DNA of 10,933 bases. It comes from an uncultured Oscillospiraceae bacterium (GTDB lineage Bacteria; Bacillota; Clostridia; Oscillospirales; Ruminococcaceae). The position numbers were made by a program, and so were the translations under genes. Below the pieces are notes generated by a model. The model worked only from the letters and a program-made list of their open reading frames with translations. It was not told the DNA's origin and searched no databases. Positions 1-6,249 of the stretch are shown here, one piece after another. The stretch lies in assembly GCA_958403605.1 (NCBI GenBank), contig CATXYA010000020.1, positions 1 to 10,933 on the forward strand. Reading direction: 5' to 3'. Position 1 is the first letter of the stretch, and every line of letters begins with the position of its first letter.

Positions 1-1
1 G

Positions 2-511
2 GAAACCGTTCCCAGCGCTCCCGCCGCGAAACCTGACGCCGCGCAGCGGTCCCTTCCGCAGCGGCAGGAGCTGGAAGAGGGGCGGGCTACGGTACAAAAG
101 ATCGGGGCGCTCACCGCTTCCCTGAAAGACGAAACGGCGCGCAAGGAGGCGGAAGACTGCGTCCAGCTCTGTAAGGCGGTGCTGCGGGCCGCCGCGGAAA
201 ACGAGACGGCGCAAAGCCATTTGACAAACTTTTTCCGCCACTATCTGCCCATGTTCCGGCAGATGCTGGAGAACTACACCAAATGTGAAGCCGCCAAGGT
301 GCTGCCGGAAACCACCACCCAAGAATTCCTGCAATTTTTGGACACCATGGAAAGCGCCATGAAGCAGCTGAAAGAAAATATCTATACCAACGACATCGAC
401 CGGCTGGTGATCGACATGGACGTGCTGGAGACGCTGTACCGCTCCGACGGCCTCTTGGAGGACGGCCTGCTGAACAACGGAAAAGAGGACGCTGCCCATG
501 GAACAACATGA
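2..511 (+). CDS. XpaC family protein (5-bromo-4-chloroindolyl phosphate hydrolysis family), 3' end only
   Basis: The frame is open from the window edge to a TGA at 509-511, so 169 C-terminal residues are visible and the start lies upstream. A charged Ala/Pro/Gln-rich stretch leads into a helical domain. That domain contains FFRHYLPMFRQMLENY, a run of helices, and ends LVIDMDVLETLYRSDGLLEDG. This matches the pattern I know from the C-terminus of XpaC proteins (a YLP...LL..Y segment, then a final D..VLE.ML...GL). The biochemical role of this family is unclear; the name comes from a Bacillus phenotype, and it is often found next to TelA-type toxic-anion resistance genes. No telA is visible here, though it could lie upstream. 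The last 14 bases overlap the next gene, so the two are probably co-transcribed and translationally coupled. The family call comes from remembered patterns, not a search. Confidence 0.72.
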   Translation, partial: ETVPSAPAAKPDAAQRSLPQRQELEEGRATVQKIGALTASLKDETARKEAEDCVQLCKAVLRAAAENETAQSHLTNFFRHYLPMFRQMLENYTKCEAAKVLPETTTQEFLQFLDTMESAMKQLKENIYTNDIDRLVIDMDVLETLYRSDGLLEDGLLNNGKEDAAHGTT

Positions 512-1787
512 AAACAGAAAGGCGTTCCTGCTGGGCATCGCCGCCTTTTTGGTGGTGGCGCTGCTGGGATGCCTGCTGGGCATCGGCGCCCCCGAAAAAA
601 AGCAGGAGCCGCTTCCAGAACCGGATGCCCCGGCGCCCGCCGTCAGCGAAAGCCGGCCCCCAGCCGCGTCCGCCCTTCCGCTGGAACCGGCCTCGGAACC
701 CGAACCGGAACCGCTGCCGCCCCCGCCTGCGGCGTTCACCTTCTCCGCGGCGGAACTGCTGGAACAGCTCTCCACCGGGCTGAATTGGAACTTCCAATAC
801 CACGGGGAATTCACCCACGAGGGGGTCGATGTCACCTGGATGGCGGTATATGGATTTTCAACCAGGGACAACAGTGAACTGCGTTTGCGAGTGGCCGCTT
901 ACACTCAAACGGAGGGCGGCCCTGTGGAGGCTATCCAGTTGTATGGCGATATCGGTGCTTTCCAGTCTGATGACGGCACGGAAAATTGCAAGACATTGGC
1001 TTGCCAAATTTGCCTGGAAGATGAAGCAGTGGGTGGCGAAAACGCCTATCTCTCCACCAACTGGAACGCCGAGGAAGAACTTTACACGCTTTGGACGGCG
1101 GGCAGCGAGTTGACGCCGGAGCGGATAGAGCAGATCCCCTGGTCCGCCGCCTCCGCCGTGGGAAGGGACACCGAGCTTCGCAGCAAGCTGCAGAACATGA
1201 ACATCTCGTACCGTTACCCGGAGCTGGTGGAATTGCTCACCGCCGCCGTGCCCGAAGAGGAGCGCGCCAAAGACCCCTTCCTCACCGAGGCGCTGGAGCT
1301 GGTGCAGTACGGCGCACAGCTGGAGGCCCGGTGCGTCGTGGACAGCACCATCCCCACCGACCCCGTCATCTATTACCAAGGCGTGACGAAGATCACGGAC
1401 GAGATCAACTTTGTGCCACGCATCGCGGCCAGAAATATCGGCGCCATCGCGGGCTTTTACGACAACAACGACACTCCATTTACAACGGTCGAGATCCGCG
1501 ACGAGAACGGCTATGCCTATGATACCTGCGAGGCCAATGATATCACGCCGCTTTCCAGGGGCCGCTATTTGAAAAGCAATGGCAATTTGCTGGTGGGGGA
1601 GTACCCTTTTAAAAAGATCACCGCCATGGACGCCCCAGGCATCCGCTTCGCGGGGAAGACCCAGCCCCGCATGCACGACCACGCGTTCACCGAGCAGGAG
1701 ATCCAGGCCTGCCGCGTTTTGTATGAATTGGACCAATTGGAAGAGCGGATCCACAACAATACGTTCCGCTACCTCGCATTCACTTAA
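498..1787 (+). CDS. Membrane-anchored protein of unknown function with proline-rich stalk
   Basis: I do not recognise this 429-residue protein. Residues 9-30 form one hydrophobic segment after a short N-terminus containing R7 and K8, which suggests a signal anchor. LLGC at 22-25 loosely resembles a lipobox, but the residues after the Cys stay hydrophobic, so a lipoprotein is less likely. Residues 34-79 are rich in Pro, Glu and Ala and look like an extended stalk. Residues 80-429 form a soluble, probably extracytoplasmic domain with many aromatic and acidic residues and several Cys (164, 169, 172, 279, 344, 405). No catalytic signature was found. The ATG at 498 lies inside the end of the XpaC-family gene (14-base overlap), with only a weak AGAGG ahead of it, which fits coupled translation. 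The next gene follows after 50 bases. The coding call is secure; the function is not known. Confidence 0.88.
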   Translation: MEQHENRKAFLLGIAAFLVVALLGCLLGIGAPEKKQEPLPEPDAPAPAVSESRPPAASALPLEPASEPEPEPLPPPPAAFTFSAAELLEQLSTGLNWNFQYHGEFTHEGVDVTWMAVYGFSTRDNSELRLRVAAYTQTEGGPVEAIQLYGDIGAFQSDDGTENCKTLACQICLEDEAVGGENAYLSTNWNAEEELYTLWTAGSELTPERIEQIPWSAASAVGRDTELRSKLQNMNISYRYPELVELLTAAVPEEERAKDPFLTEALELVQYGAQLEARCVVDSTIPTDPVIYYQGVTKITDEINFVPRIAARNIGAIAGFYDNNDTPFTTVEIRDENGYAYDTCEANDITPLSRGRYLKSNGNLLVGEYPFKKITAMDAPGIRFAGKTQPRMHDHAFTEQEIQACRVLYELDQLEERIHNNTFRYLAFT

Positions 1788-1792
1788 TATTT

Positions 1793-1811
1793 GGGAGCGA
1801 AAACCGCTCCC
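1793..1811 (+). other. Intercistronic hairpin
   Basis: GGGAGCG (1793-1799) and CGCTCCC (1805-1811) form a perfect 7-bp stem with loop AAAAC. It begins just after the stop codon at 1785-1787 and ends 12 bases before the next gene's ribosome site. No U-run follows, so it is not a standard intrinsic terminator. A partial terminator, or an RNA processing or stability element, is possible. Confidence 0.5.
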
Positions 1812-1823
1812 TGATGACCGATC

Positions 1824-1829
1824 AGGAGG
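1824..1829 (+). promoter_or_regulatory. Ribosome binding site that sets the start at 1838
   Basis: A perfect AGGAGG lies 8 bases before the ATG at 1838. An in-frame ATG at 1814 lies upstream of this site and has no site of its own, so 1838 is the better start. Confidence 0.85.
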
Positions 1830-1837
1830 TGCTTAAG

Positions 1838-2539
1838 ATGACGATGCAGCAATTTCCCCAACCCTTACAGCGGTGGTATGCCGCCGCGCTGCAGGCCGCC
1901 CAAACGCCGGAGCGCCAGGCGGAATTGGAGCGCACGCTGCCGGAGAAGATGGAGCAGGCCCTGAACGTTTACCGCCCGGGCCGCACGCCGGAGGAGGCCG
2001 CGTCCGTGGCCGTCAAGGCCTTGGGCGACCCCGCCCAGTTCGCCCCGCCGCCGGAGAAAGAGACCTCCCGCAAGACCTTCGGCCTCATCGCGGCGGGCTG
2101 TTACGTGGTGGCGGTGCTGTGCGGCATTCGGCCTGTGTATTATCTCATCGTCGATCCTCCGCAGCTGGGCGCATACGGCACCGCCAGCTCCAATGGCCAG
2201 TGGCAGATGATGTGGCTGTACGGCCAGGCATTTGCGGCCACCATCCTGTTTTTCGCCGTGGGCTGCGTCTTCCTCTATCAGGCGCTGCGCAAAACACCGG
2301 GCCAGCGCGCGGCCGAAGCCGCCGTCACGGCGGCCCAGTATGAGGGCGAGCCGCGGGCCAAAGCGGGCAAGGATTTTGCAGGCTGGGTGCTGGTGTTGGC
2401 GGGCGTGCTGTGCGCCGTCATGGCCCTCACCCTTTACCGCACACCCCGTGCGCCGCAGGCGCTCATTTCCGTGCTCTTCGCCCTGTGCCCCATCCTGGCG
2501 ATCCCCGGCGGCCTTTGGGTGTGGAAATGCAGTCACTGA
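1838..2539 (+). CDS. HAAS-domain (DUF1700-like) four-helix membrane protein
   Basis: The product has 233 residues when started at the ATG behind AGGAGG. Residues 6-70 are a soluble helical region with the pattern ...ER..ELE..L...ME.AL......PEEAA..AV..LGDP.QFA. This is the layout of HAAS/DUF1700 domains, which typically end in a GLSPEEA...LG.P-like motif. About four membrane segments follow (roughly 81-103, 128-148, 180-200 and 207-228), with a charged cytoplasmic loop at 150-180. HAAS proteins are usually paired with a PadR-type regulator and are thought to be membrane-side signalling or accessory parts; no padR gene is visible here. The gene follows the stalk protein on the same strand and ends at a strong terminator, so it is probably last in the operon. 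The membrane topology is clear; the HAAS assignment is moderately sure and rests on the N-terminal pattern. Confidence 0.8.
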   Translation: MTMQQFPQPLQRWYAAALQAAQTPERQAELERTLPEKMEQALNVYRPGRTPEEAASVAVKALGDPAQFAPPPEKETSRKTFGLIAAGCYVVAVLCGIRPVYYLIVDPPQLGAYGTASSNGQWQMMWLYGQAFAATILFFAVGCVFLYQALRKTPGQRAAEAAVTAAQYEGEPRAKAGKDFAGWVLVLAGVLCAVMALTLYRTPRAPQALISVLFALCPILAIPGGLWVWKCSH

Positions 2540-2551
2540 TTTTCTAAAAAG

Positions 2552-2587
2552 AGGCAGAGGGCCCTCCCACGGGAGGGCCCTCTGCCT
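2552..2587. terminator. Bidirectional intrinsic terminator
   Basis: AGGCAGAGGGCCCTCCC is followed, after AC, by its exact reverse complement, giving a stem of about 16-17 bp. A T-run follows on the + strand (2593-2597). On the - strand a TTTTT follows as well (complement of 2546-2550). It sits between the convergent stops at 2539 and 2597 and so serves both genes. Confidence 0.93.
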
Positions 2588-2596
2588 AGCTGTTTT

Positions 2597-3937
2597 TCAC
2601 TTCAGAAAATTATCCATGTAATCAAAGTAGCACGCCCAGTCCTCGGCCTGCACGTCGTGCCAGCCCGCGCGCACATGGTAGCCCATGGCCTCGGTGGCGT
2701 AGCAGGTGCCCGCCGGGGGCTGCGTTTCGCCCGCGGGCAGCGCCGGGTCGATGACCGTCCGCCCGTACAGCGCAAAGGCGCTGCGGCTGGCCATCAGGCT
2801 GTTCCACGCGCCCTGCGGGTCGGCCCACAAGTCGTCCTCGGCGCAGGCCACATACACCTGGCGCGGCGCAATGGCGGCCAGCAGCAGGTTTTGGTCCACC
2901 GGCAGGGTGTTCTCCTTGCCGCCGTAGGTCTTGTACCGGCTGCAGAACCAGTGGGGGAACATGGCGTTGATGGACTTCACCGTCTCGCCGTGATTGCTGC
3001 GGCTGAGGCTGGCGCCCGTGTTGCCCGAATCGTTGGAGAACACCAGGGCCACGCGCTCGTCGTTGGCCGCCGCCCACAGCGCGGCCTTGCCCAGGCGCGA
3101 GTGGCCGATGAGCGCGATGCGCCCGGCATCCACGTCCGCGTCCTGCGTCAGATAATCGACGCCGCGGGAGAGGCCGAAGGCCCAAGCCCCCACGGCCTTG
3201 AATTCCGGCTCGTCGAACAGGGACACCACGCGCCCGGCGTAGGCCTTGGCGTCGTCAGGCGCAAAATCGTTGCAGTAAATGGTGGCGATACCGTATCCGC
3301 GCTTGACGGCGTCCGTCACCGCCCAGCGCGCCGCCTTGCCGCCCCGCTCCTCCTCCAGCTTGCCCTGGTCCTCATAGGCATAAGAGGGCTGCACGTCCGG
3401 GTCCGCCAGCACCGTGTGATTGCCGTTGAAGTTGAGGCCCAGCACCACGGGCACCGGCCCCTGTGCGTCCTTGGGCAGATAGAGCAGCAGCAGCGCCTCG
3501 CTGGCGCCCTTGTCCGTGCGCACGGTCAGCTTCACCTGCCGGCGGGTGGCGGTGCCGTTCAGCGCGTCGCCCTGGTCCACCACTTCATAGGCGGTGGAAA
3601 ACCCGTCCTGGGGCAGGGGGCCGTAGACATTTTCCGCGAACAGCGACAAGATCTCCGCCCGCCGCGCCGGAAACTCCGACGCCTGCGTCACCGCCGTGCC
3701 GTCCGCACGCACCAGCGGGTCGGGCAGGGTGCTGTAGTCTCGTTCGGCGGCCAGGGCCTTGGCGCGCATGCCGTCCGACAGCTCCAGCTGGAAATTGCTC
3801 GTCATGGCGATCATATTGCCCCCGGGCAGCATCGTGTGCATCCACAGCAGCAGCGCCAAGATCAAAATGAGCACCAGCGCCACCAGCCCCAAAGGGATGA
3901 ACCACCAGTGGAACCGCTTTTTCTTCGTCTCTTTCAT
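2597..3937 (-). CDS. Membrane-anchored CE15-like (glucuronoyl/acetyl-xylan esterase type) alpha/beta hydrolase
   Basis: The 446-residue product starts at the ATG with AGGAGG five bases upstream; a longer in-frame reading to 4087 lacks such a site. Residues 11-33 form a signal anchor after a Lys-rich N-terminus, so the enzyme probably faces the outside. The nucleophile motif GHSRLGK gives Ser280. Asp303 in SNDSGNTGASLSR lies 23 residues later, where CE15 enzymes carry their acid residue (usually Glu). The C-terminal GYHVRAGWHDVQAEDW supplies the likely catalytic His427. A second acidic cluster, AEDDLWADP (366-374), is at another acid position used by alpha/beta hydrolases. Known CE15 enzymes cut esters between glucuronoxylan and lignin; related hydrolases remove acetyl groups from xylan. 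The substrate here cannot be told, and no xylanase genes are nearby. It is divergent from the M32 peptidase gene and ends at the shared terminator. The fold is secure; the exact family is less so. Confidence 0.85.
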   Translation of the reverse strand: MKETKKKRFHWWFIPLGLVALVLILILALLLWMHTMLPGGNMIAMTSNFQLELSDGMRAKALAAERDYSTLPDPLVRADGTAVTQASEFPARRAEILSLFAENVYGPLPQDGFSTAYEVVDQGDALNGTATRRQVKLTVRTDKGASEALLLLYLPKDAQGPVPVVLGLNFNGNHTVLADPDVQPSYAYEDQGKLEEERGGKAARWAVTDAVKRGYGIATIYCNDFAPDDAKAYAGRVVSLFDEPEFKAVGAWAFGLSRGVDYLTQDADVDAGRIALIGHSRLGKAALWAAANDERVALVFSNDSGNTGASLSRSNHGETVKSINAMFPHWFCSRYKTYGGKENTLPVDQNLLLAAIAPRQVYVACAEDDLWADPQGAWNSLMASRSAFALYGRTVIDPALPAGETQPPAGTCYATEAMGYHVRAGWHDVQAEDWACYFDYMDNFLK

Positions 3938-3942
3938 GGTTT

Positions 3943-3948
3943 CCTCCT
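3943..3948 (-). promoter_or_regulatory. Ribosome binding site of the esterase gene
   Basis: AGGAGG on the - strand lies 5 bases before the ATG at 3937. It excludes longer in-frame readings that run up to 4087. Confidence 0.85.
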
Positions 3949-4089
3949 TTTTCACGAACCGACGACTTTTTCCTTTCCAGCATAAAAAGAAAATGTAGCG
4001 GATTCCATTGTTTTTCTTGCGAAAAGAGGAATCTTGTTGTGCAAGAATCACAATCGACGCTCGGCTCGCCCTTCCGGCGGGATCCATGC

Positions 4090-4118
4090 TTGTCTTTTGC
4101 CGCCAAAGCGGGTATCAT
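4090..4118 (+). promoter_or_regulatory. Predicted sigma-A promoter of the M32 peptidase gene
   Basis: TTGTCT (4090-4095) and TATCAT (4113-4118) are separated by 17 bases. They match the -35 consensus at 4 of 6 and the -10 consensus at 5 of 6. Transcription would start near 4125, a short leader before the ATG at 4148. I found no comparably good promoter for the divergent esterase gene. Confidence 0.6.
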
Positions 4119-4147
4119 GAAAATCAGTAGAAAGGGGGAATTTCCCG

Positions 4148-5635
4148 ATGAACGATCCCATGCAGGCGCTGCGCGCGCTGGAGAAAAAGCTCTACGCGCT
4201 GCACTACGCCATGAGCAACATCGATTACGACGAATCCACCGTGGCCCCAAAGGAAAGCTATCCGGGCCGCGCCGCGGCGCTGGAGGTGCTGACGGGCCTG
4301 GAGTACGACCTGTTGGCCGGGCCGGAGCTGGAGGCGCTGCTGGCGCAGGCCGCCGGACAGCAGCTGACCGCGCAGCAGGCCGCCGAGGTGCGGGAGCTCA
4401 CGCGCCGCCGCAATGAGGTGTGCCGCATCCCCGCCGCGGAGTACGCCGCCTTTGCGGGCCTCACCAGCCAGGCCAAAAGTGTTTGGCAGCAGGCCAAGGT
4501 GGCCAACGATTTCGCCCGCTTCGCGCCGTATCTGGAACAGATCGTCGCCAGCCGCCGCCGTTTCGCCGCCTATTTCGATCCGCAGAAGGACCCTTATGAC
4601 GTCTGGCTCGACCAGTATGAGCCGGGCCTGACGAAAGCCCAGTGCGACGTCTTTTTCGCCCAGCTGCGGGAGGTGCTGCAGCCCCTGGTGCGGCGCATCG
4701 CCGCCGCGCCGCCCGCGCCCACGCTCTCCAAAGGCCCCTGGCCCCTGGAGGCCCAGCGCCGCCTGTCCGACGCCGTCATGGCCCTGCTGGGCATCGACCG
4801 CGCCCATTGCCAGATCGGCGAGACCGAGCATCCCTTCACCACCGAGTTCTACAAGGGCGATGTGCGCATCACCACCCATTACCACGAAAACGATCTGCTC
4901 AGCAGCCTGTTCTCCGTCATCCATGAGAGCGGCCACGCGCTCTATGAGCTGCACACCGGCGACCGCCTGATATACACCTGCCTTGCCACCGGCGCCTCCA
5001 TGGGCCTGCACGAGAGCCAGAGCCGCCTGTATGAAAACTACATCGGCCGCAGCCTGCCCTTCCTCAGGGCTTTGTGGCCCACGCTGCTGGAGCTGTTCCC
5101 CGGACAGCTGCAGGGCTGGACGGTGGAGGAGGTCTACCGCGCTGCCAACGCCTGCACGCCGGGCCTCATCCGCACCGAGGCCGACGAGGTCACCTACTGC
5201 CTGCACATCATGGTGCGCTACGAGCTGGAAAAACGCCTCATGGACGGCACCTTGGCCGTGGCGGACCTGCCCGCCGCCTGGAACGCCCAGATGGCCGGCC
5301 TGCTGGGTCTCGCTGTGCCCGACGATACCCGCGGCGTGCTGCAGGATATCCACTGGGCCTGCGGCGACATCGGTTATTTCCCCAGCTATGCCATCGGCAC
5401 CGCCTACGCCGCCCAGATCATGGCCGCCATGCGGCGGGACCTGGACGTGGACGCCCTGGCCCAACAGGGCGACCTGGCGCCCGTCAACGCCTGGCTGGCC
5501 CAGCGCATCTGGCAGTACGGCAAGGAGCAGACCCCAGCGCAGCTGCTGCAAAACGCCTGCGGCGCGCCCTTCGACCCGCGTTACTACACGGATTACTTGA
5601 AGGATAAATACACAAAACTATACAATTTGGATTGA
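4148..5635 (+). CDS. Carboxypeptidase Taq, M32 family metallocarboxypeptidase
   Basis: This 495-residue protein has the normal length for M32 (about 500) and no signal peptide, so it is cytosolic. M32 enzymes remove C-terminal amino acids from peptides using one metal ion. The family motifs appear in order: HPF at 228-230; DVRITT at 238-243; the zinc site HESGH at 259-263, with His259, Glu260 and His263; HESQSRLYEN at 288-297, where Glu289 is the likely third ligand; IRTEADEV at 341-348; and a C-terminal DIHWACGDIGYFPSY (400-414). The N-terminal helical arm with LHYAMSNIDYDESTVAPK is also typical. The ATG at 4148 has AGGGGG nine bases upstream; a second in-frame ATG at 4160 is possible. It is transcribed alone from the predicted promoter at 4090-4118. 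Likely role: recycling of peptides. No key residue appears missing. Confidence 0.96.
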   Translation: MNDPMQALRALEKKLYALHYAMSNIDYDESTVAPKESYPGRAAALEVLTGLEYDLLAGPELEALLAQAAGQQLTAQQAAEVRELTRRRNEVCRIPAAEYAAFAGLTSQAKSVWQQAKVANDFARFAPYLEQIVASRRRFAAYFDPQKDPYDVWLDQYEPGLTKAQCDVFFAQLREVLQPLVRRIAAAPPAPTLSKGPWPLEAQRRLSDAVMALLGIDRAHCQIGETEHPFTTEFYKGDVRITTHYHENDLLSSLFSVIHESGHALYELHTGDRLIYTCLATGASMGLHESQSRLYENYIGRSLPFLRALWPTLLELFPGQLQGWTVEEVYRAANACTPGLIRTEADEVTYCLHIMVRYELEKRLMDGTLAVADLPAAWNAQMAGLLGLAVPDDTRGVLQDIHWACGDIGYFPSYAIGTAYAAQIMAAMRRDLDVDALAQQGDLAPVNAWLAQRIWQYGKEQTPAQLLQNACGAPFDPRYYTDYLKDKYTKLYNLD

Positions 5636-5767
5636 CTGGGCGCGCTTGCGAAACAGCAAGCAAAAGAGAGAGCATCTCCCCGGTAGGGAACACCGTCCCC
5701 GGCGTTCGCCGCAAAAGACCCGCGCAAAAGCGATTTTGTGCCCCGCGCGGCCATGGTGAAAGCAATA
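5636..5767. repeat. Hairpin-rich spacer, possible dispersed repeat or structured RNA
   Basis: No convincing gene lies here. Three small hairpins are visible: GCTTGC/GCAAGC (5644-5661, 6 bp, loop GAAACA); GGCG/CGCC around 5701-5710; and GCGCAAAA/TTTTGTGC (5722-5741, 8 bp with one G-U pair, closed by a GCGA loop of GNRA type). The larger hairpin at 5768-5813 follows directly. Short frames on both strands read through the region, but they lack ribosome sites and resemble translated non-coding repeats that I recall from gut clostridia. That resemblance is from memory only. Confidence 0.35.
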
Positions 5768-5813
5768 AAACACCCCTTGCAACAACCATAGAAAGTTGTT
5801 GCAAGGGGTGTTT
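5768..5813. terminator. Perfect 19-bp hairpin, likely terminator
   Basis: AAACACCCCTTGCAACAAC (5768-5786) and its exact reverse complement (5795-5813) flank the loop CATAGAAA. A TTTT follows the GC-rich part on the - strand and TTT on the + strand. It lies between the convergent M32 and coiled-coil genes. It is best placed to terminate the - strand gene ending at 5853 and may also stop transcription from the + side. The stem is unusually long and perfect for a simple terminator. Confidence 0.7.
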
Positions 5814-5852
5814 CGCTGCACTTGGGTTTCCAACGCGCCCTCTGTATTTCCC

Positions 5853-6188
5853 TTATTCCGCTTTCTTGTAAAGAGGGATGCGCACCTCCACCTGTGCCTG
5901 TTCGGCCCAGTTGAGCAGCGTGTTGGTGGCCTCGCGGGTGATCGCGGCGTCCTCCTTGATCTCCTCCAGCGTGTCTTCCACGCGGGACATCCGTTGTTCC
6001 AAGCCGTCCAGCCGTCGATCCATCCCGTCTAAACGTTGGTCCATTTTGTCCAGCTGCCGATCCATCCCGTCTAAACGTTGGTCCATTTTGTCCAACCGCC
6101 GGTCCATCCCGTCCAGCCGGGTGTTGACCGGGGTCAATTCTTCCTTTACGATCGTGCGCAAAGCAAGCAGAAGCTCTTGTTCGTTCAT
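5853..6188 (-). CDS. Small coiled-coil repeat protein of unknown function
   Basis: The product has 111 residues, with start ATG at 6188 and AGAGGG eight bases upstream. A GTG at 6197 is in frame but overlaps that site, so I reject it. Residues 24-79 form eight consecutive heptads of the type RLDGMDR / RLDKMDQ, ending in RMSRVED and TLEEIKE. Such a run should form a strong coiled coil, probably an oligomer. The C-terminus (80-111) is a separate segment with TREATNTLLNWAEQAQ and ends VRIPLYKKAE. There is no signal peptide or membrane segment. Similar small heptad-repeat proteins are common in Firmicutes and have no agreed function. Part of the heptad array is a recent duplication at DNA level (6016-6099). 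It has its own consensus promoter immediately after the MATE gene and is followed by a strong hairpin, so it is probably a single-gene transcript. Confidence 0.82.
   Translation of the reverse strand: MNEQELLLALRTIVKEELTPVNTRLDGMDRRLDKMDQRLDGMDRQLDKMDQRLDGMDRRLDGLEQRMSRVEDTLEEIKEDAAITREATNTLLNWAEQAQVEVRIPLYKKAE
6016..6099. repeat. Two tandem 42-bp repeats inside the coiled-coil gene
   Basis: Units at 6016-6057 and 6058-6099 are identical over their first 37 bases and differ only near the end. Each encodes 14 residues (two heptads). Partly matching units continue on both sides. Confidence 0.9.
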
Positions 6189-6212
6189 GGGCAACACCCT
6201 CTTTTCATTTCT

Positions 6213-6241
6213 ATTATACCCACTTTCCCCGCCGGTTGCAA
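6213..6241 (-). promoter_or_regulatory. Consensus sigma-A promoter of the coiled-coil gene
   Basis: On the - strand TTGCAA (6236-6241) is followed after exactly 17 bases by a perfect TATAAT (6213-6218). Transcription would start near 6206, giving a leader of about 18 bases. The -35 element lies only nine bases beyond the MATE stop codon. Confidence 0.8.
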
Positions 6242-6249
6242 GGAAGAGT

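Noticed and set aside
570..590. Lipobox LLGC in the stalk protein
   Set aside because: The Cys is followed by more hydrophobic residues and lies within the membrane segment; a signal anchor fits better, though lipidation is not excluded.
840..1030. Patch of lower GC inside the stalk-protein gene, considered as inserted DNA
   Set aside because: By counting, 841-960 is about 54% G+C, only mildly below the surroundings, and the frame is uninterrupted with no repeat borders.
858..1754. Long - strand open frame opposite the stalk-protein gene
   Set aside because: Tested as an alternative because the + strand protein is unrecognised. The + frame has a membrane anchor, stalk, coupled start and same-strand neighbours; the - frame has none of these.
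1865..2536. - strand open frame opposite the HAAS-like gene
   Set aside because: The + frame has AGGAGG, a patterned soluble domain and four membrane helices; the antisense product is His/Arg/Gly-rich.
2657..3985. Long + strand open frame (442 codons) opposite the esterase gene
   Set aside because: It is the complement of a gene with clear hydrolase motifs; the product is a low-complexity Arg/Gly/Ala/His-rich chain, as expected from GC-rich antisense DNA, and has no ribosome site.
4124..5551. Long - strand open frame (475 codons) opposite the M32 gene
   Set aside because: Antisense shadow: the + strand frame carries all M32 motifs, while this frame gives Gly/Gln/His-rich sequence without a fold pattern.
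5632..5871. Small + strand frame (79 codons), and a - strand one at 5618-5833, in the hairpin-rich spacer
   Set aside because: Neither has a ribosome site, both read through a perfect 19-bp hairpin, and both strands are equally open; non-coding repeat or terminator DNA explains them better.
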